This document shows positions 61,327-64,000 of a stretch of 64,000 nt of DNA, piece by piece. The stretch is from the NCBI GenBank assembly GCA_000721375.1, contig JOGW01000006.1, forward strand, positions 62,001 through 126,000, given 5' to 3'. Position 1 is the first letter of the stretch. Each line of letters begins with the position of its first letter. The position numbers and the translations under genes are program-made. Source of the DNA: Streptomyces sp. NRRL B-3428. Lineage in GTDB: Bacteria > Actinomycetota > Actinomycetes > Streptomycetales > Streptomycetaceae. Below the pieces are notes generated by a model. It had not been told where the DNA came from and searched no databases. It saw only the letters and a program-made list of their open reading frames with translations.

Positions 61327-63780
61327 ATGGCAACGACCACACCCACCGGTGTGCGGGGCAGCCATGCCAAGCACGGAGGCCAGCCGTCGACCGACGGCGC
61401 CCCGATGACGCACCGCCAGATCATGGAGGCGCTCTCGGGTCTCCTGCTCGGCATGTTCGTGGCGATCCTGTCGTCCACGATCGTCTCCAACGCCCTGCCC
61501 GAGATCATCTCCGACCTCGGCGGCGGCCAGTCCGCGTACACCTGGGTCGTCACCGCCGCCCTGCTGTCCATGACGGCCGCGACGCCGCTGTGGGGCAAGC
61601 TCGCCGACCTGTTCAGCAAGAAGCTGCTCGTCCAGATATCGCTGGTCATCTACGTGGCCGGATCCGTCGTCGCCGGTCTGTCGACCAGCGCCGGGATGCT
61701 GATCGCCTGTCGTGTGGTGCAGGGCATCGGTGTCGGTGGTCTGTCCGCGCTGGCCCAGATCGTGATGGCCGCGATGATCGCGCCGCGCGAACGCGGCCGC
61801 TACAGCGGCTACCTCGGTGCCACCTTCGCCGTCGCCACCGTCGGCGGTCCGCTGCTCGGCGGTCTGATCACCGATCACTGGGGCTGGCGCTGGTGCTTCT
61901 ACGTCGGTGTGCCGTTCGCGATCATCGCGCTCGTCGTGCTGCAGAAGACGCTGAAGCTCCCGGTCACCAAGCGCAAGGTGAAGGTCGACTGGACCGGTGC
62001 CTTCCTCATCTCGGCCGCGGTTTCGCTGCTGCTGATCTGGGTGACCTTCGCGGGCGACAAGTACGACTGGGCGTCCTGGCAGACCGGGGCCATGGTCGGT
62101 GGTGCGATCGCTCTGGTCGGGCTCTTCCTGTTCACCGAGACCAGGGCCAGCGAGCCGATCATCCCGCTGCGGCTCTTCCGCAACCGCACCATCACGCTCG
62201 CCTCGCTCGCCTCGCTGTTCGTGGGTGTCGCGATGTTCAGCGGCACGGTGTTCTTCAGCCAGTACTTCCAGCTCGCCCGTGACAAGTCCCCGACGATGTC
62301 CGGGATCATGACGATCCCGATGATCGGCGGTCTGTTCGTCTCGTCCACCCTGTCGGGCCAGATCATCACCAAGACAGGCAAGTGGAAGGGCTGGCTGGTC
62401 AGCGGCGGTGTGCTGGTGACCGCGGGGCTCGGTCTGCTCGGCACGATGCGGTACGACACCCCGTACTGGCATCTGGCGATCTTCATGGCCCTGATGGGTC
62501 TCGGCATCGGCATGATGATGCAGAACCTGGTGCTCTGCACGCAGAACCAGGTCGACCCCAGTGATCTCGGTGCGGCTTCGTCGGTCGTCACCTTCTTCCG
62601 CTCGCTCGGTGGCGCCATCGGTGTCTCGGCGCTCGGCGCGGTGATGGCCACGCGCGTGACCGGCTACGTCCAGGACGGGCTCACCGAGCTCGGTCCGAAG
62701 GCCGCCGCGCTCGGTCACGGCGGTACCGGTGGCGGTGGGATCCCGGATCTCGACCAGCTGCCCGCGCCGATCCGTACCGTCATGGAGGTCGCGTACGGGC
62801 ACGGCGTCGCCGATGTCTTCCTGTACGCCGCTCCGGCCGCCGCGCTCGCCTTCCTGATCACGCTGTTCATCAAGGAGGTGCCGCTCAGGAGCGCCACCTC
62901 GGCGCCCGCGGCCGCGGTTTCCGAGGAGGCCCCCGTGAAGGCGGCGGAGGTCACGGAGACCGAGCCAGCCCCGGCGGTCCAGGAAGCTCCGGCGGTCAAG
63001 GCGGCCCCGGCGGTCTCCGACGGCACCCCCGTCCGAGGCACCGTCCGCACCGCCGACCAGGCCCCCGTGCCCCGCGCCGCCGTCACGCTGATCTCGCTCG
63101 CCGGGCGGCAGCTCGGCCGGACCATCGCGCAGGCGGACGGTGCGTACAGCGTCGACGCCCCCGGCCCGGGCTCGTACGTCCTGATCGCCTCCGCCGACGG
63201 CTTCCAGCCGCAGGCCGCCACGGTCGTGGTGGGGGACGGACCCCTCGCGTACGACCTGCTGCTCAGCGGGACGAGCGGGCTCAGCGGAGTCGTGCTCGCG
63301 GCGGAGGGCGGTGAGCCCGTCACCGGCGCCATGGTCGTGGTGACCGATGTGCGCGGGGATGTGCTGGCCACCGGACTCAGCGGTGAGCAGGGCGAGTTCG
63401 GCTTCGGTGAGCTGGTGCCGGGTGCGGTGACCGTCGCGGTGAACGCTCCCGGGCACCGCCCGGTCGCGCTCCCCGTCGAGGTGGCCGGGCAGGGCGTCAC
63501 ACAGATCGAGGTGGCGCTGCACTCCGGTGCCCGGGTCGGCGGCCGGGTGCTCGCCGGCGGCGGACCGCTGGCAAACGCGCGGGTCACGCTGGTGGACGGC
63601 GCCGGGAACGTGGTCGCGACCGCGACGACAGGTCCGGACGGGGCGTACGCCTTCGCCGATCTGGACAGCGGCGAGTACACGCTGATGGCCACCGGCTATC
63701 CGCCGGCGGCGATGGCGCTGACCGTCGCGGGGCGTGGCGTGGACGGGCAGGACATCGAACTCGCCCACTCGGGCGAGTAG
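61327..63780 (+). CDS. DHA2 (14-TM) MFS drug exporter fused to carboxypeptidase-regulatory-like repeats
   Basis: An 817-residue fusion. Residues 25-530 are an EmrB/QacA-type exporter: 14 helices, SSTIVSNALPEII in helix 1, GKLADLFSKK in loop 2-3, and GATFAVATVGGPLLGGLIT as motif C. After a Pro/Ala/Glu linker (about 535-575) come three domains of about 80 residues each like CarboxypepD_reg (GTVRTADQAPVPRAAV, SGVVLAAEGGEPVTGAMV, GGRVLAGGGPLANARV), which are beta-sandwiches. Their place after the last helix suggests they face the cytoplasm or, if the topology is odd, the outside. Part of a MarR-MFS operon. ATG 61327. Confidence 0.88.
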   Translation: MATTTPTGVRGSHAKHGGQPSTDGAPMTHRQIMEALSGLLLGMFVAILSSTIVSNALPEIISDLGGGQSAYTWVVTAALLSMTAATPLWGKLADLFSKKLLVQISLVIYVAGSVVAGLSTSAGMLIACRVVQGIGVGGLSALAQIVMAAMIAPRERGRYSGYLGATFAVATVGGPLLGGLITDHWGWRWCFYVGVPFAIIALVVLQKTLKLPVTKRKVKVDWTGAFLISAAVSLLLIWVTFAGDKYDWASWQTGAMVGGAIALVGLFLFTETRASEPIIPLRLFRNRTITLASLASLFVGVAMFSGTVFFSQYFQLARDKSPTMSGIMTIPMIGGLFVSSTLSGQIITKTGKWKGWLVSGGVLVTAGLGLLGTMRYDTPYWHLAIFMALMGLGIGMMMQNLVLCTQNQVDPSDLGAASSVVTFFRSLGGAIGVSALGAVMATRVTGYVQDGLTELGPKAAALGHGGTGGGGIPDLDQLPAPIRTVMEVAYGHGVADVFLYAAPAAALAFLITLFIKEVPLRSATSAPAAAVSEEAPVKAAEVTETEPAPAVQEAPAVKAAPAVSDGTPVRGTVRTADQAPVPRAAVTLISLAGRQLGRTIAQADGAYSVDAPGPGSYVLIASADGFQPQAATVVVGDGPLAYDLLLSGTSGLSGVVLAAEGGEPVTGAMVVVTDVRGDVLATGLSGEQGEFGFGELVPGAVTVAVNAPGHRPVALPVEVAGQGVTQIEVALHSGARVGGRVLAGGGPLANARVTLVDGAGNVVATATTGPDGAYAFADLDSGEYTLMATGYPPAAMALTVAGRGVDGQDIELAHSGE

Positions 63781-63800
63781 TTCGGGAGACAAAGACCCAC

Positions 63801-63890
63801 GTTCCCCGGCGGCTGCTCCCAGCGGAGGCGGCCGTCGGGGAACGGTCAGGGAAAGGGGGCCCGGCGGGCAGGGGACGGCCCGCCGGGCCC
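63801..63890. terminator. Two hairpins after the MFS fusion gene
   Basis: GTTCCCCG and CGGGGAAC pair across 27 bases (63801-63843). Then GGGCCCGGCGGGC (63857-63869) pairs perfectly with 63878-63890. The second is a strong terminator. Confidence 0.78.
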
Positions 63891-63938
63891 CGATCGCTTT
63901 CACGCCCGGACCGGGCGTGCACGCAAGGGGAGTTGGCA

Positions 63939-64000
63939 GTGGGACTGACGGCGCGGATCCGTACCGGCGACGGCTGGGCGGTGGAGCACGCGGTGGTGAC
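63939..64000 (+). CDS. Start of an unidentified gene (3' truncated by window)
   Basis: A frame begins at GTG 63939 behind GGGGAG and runs to the window end (reads GLTARIRTGDGWAVEHAVV). Only about 20 residues are visible. From memory they resemble Streptomyces proteins carrying another regulatory-like beta domain, sometimes with YceI, but that is not supported by what is seen here. Confidence 0.5.
   Translation, partial: MGLTARIRTGDGWAVEHAVV

Noticed and set aside
61234..63903. 889-codon minus-strand frame
   Set aside because: Antisense to the MFS fusion gene, low-complexity charged sequence, no ribosome site.
1..64000. CRISPR array
   Set aside because: No regularly spaced repeats with unique spacers were seen; all tandem repeats found lack spacers or are coding.

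Overview
The window is high-GC DNA with actinobacterial codon use and gene families typical of Streptomyces: paired SigF/SigN-type sigma factors, DUF317 and DUF2637 proteins, and many XRE, TetR and MarR regulators. The right part has the gene order I recall from the SCO4024-SCO4044 region of Streptomyces coelicolor. That assignment is from memory, not from a search.

Bases 1 to about 30,030 look like an integrated mobile element cut by the left edge. Its right border is a 55-bp copy of the 3' half of a tRNA-Ser(GGA), followed by that tRNA's native terminator. Inside are: (a) a defence block at 1-6,899 (a GmrSD-like DUF262/DUF1524 nuclease carrying an alkyltransferase-like domain, then a type III-like Mod/Res pair); (b) integrase, a small excisionase-like HTH protein and an XRE repressor on the minus strand at 7.0-9.8 kb; (c) a plus-strand replication and mobilization block at 10.1-16.5 kb (DnaB-like helicase, DUF2637 membrane protein, MobC-like protein, HxH relaxase), with iteron-like repeats and a possible oriT; (d) a cargo block at 16.6-26.7 kb; (e) accessory genes (lipoprotein, DUF317 protein, unknowns) up to the att site.

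Block (d) is the most unusual part. An aspartyl-tRNA synthetase of the short archaeal type lies behind a T-box leader whose predicted specifier codon is GAC (Asp). On its left are a minus-strand GNAT acetyltransferase, an unknown helical protein and an amino-acid permease. On its right is a minus-strand operon of a small 118-aa protein, a SPASM radical-SAM enzyme, a second radical-SAM enzyme and a JmjC/cupin-like oxygenase, preceded by an XRE-TPR regulator. It reads as an uncharacterised peptide-modifying pathway travelling with a spare, Asp-responsive AspRS that could provide self-protection. That interpretation is inference.

From 30,050 to the end the window is ordinary chromosome: efflux pumps with divergent or nearby regulators and clear palindromic operators (30-42.5 kb), a two-component system, a sugar kinase, MgtE, an HhH glycosylase, a secreted M28 peptidase, a HerA-like ATPase, upp, tadA with its partner gene, tRNA-Ser(CGA), a structured non-coding region, two SigB-family sigma factors, a Ser/Gly-linker lipoprotein, and a MarR plus MFS pair whose transporter carries carboxypeptidase-regulatory-like repeats. 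In three places the last codons and stop of a gene are reiterated as tandem repeats just downstream.
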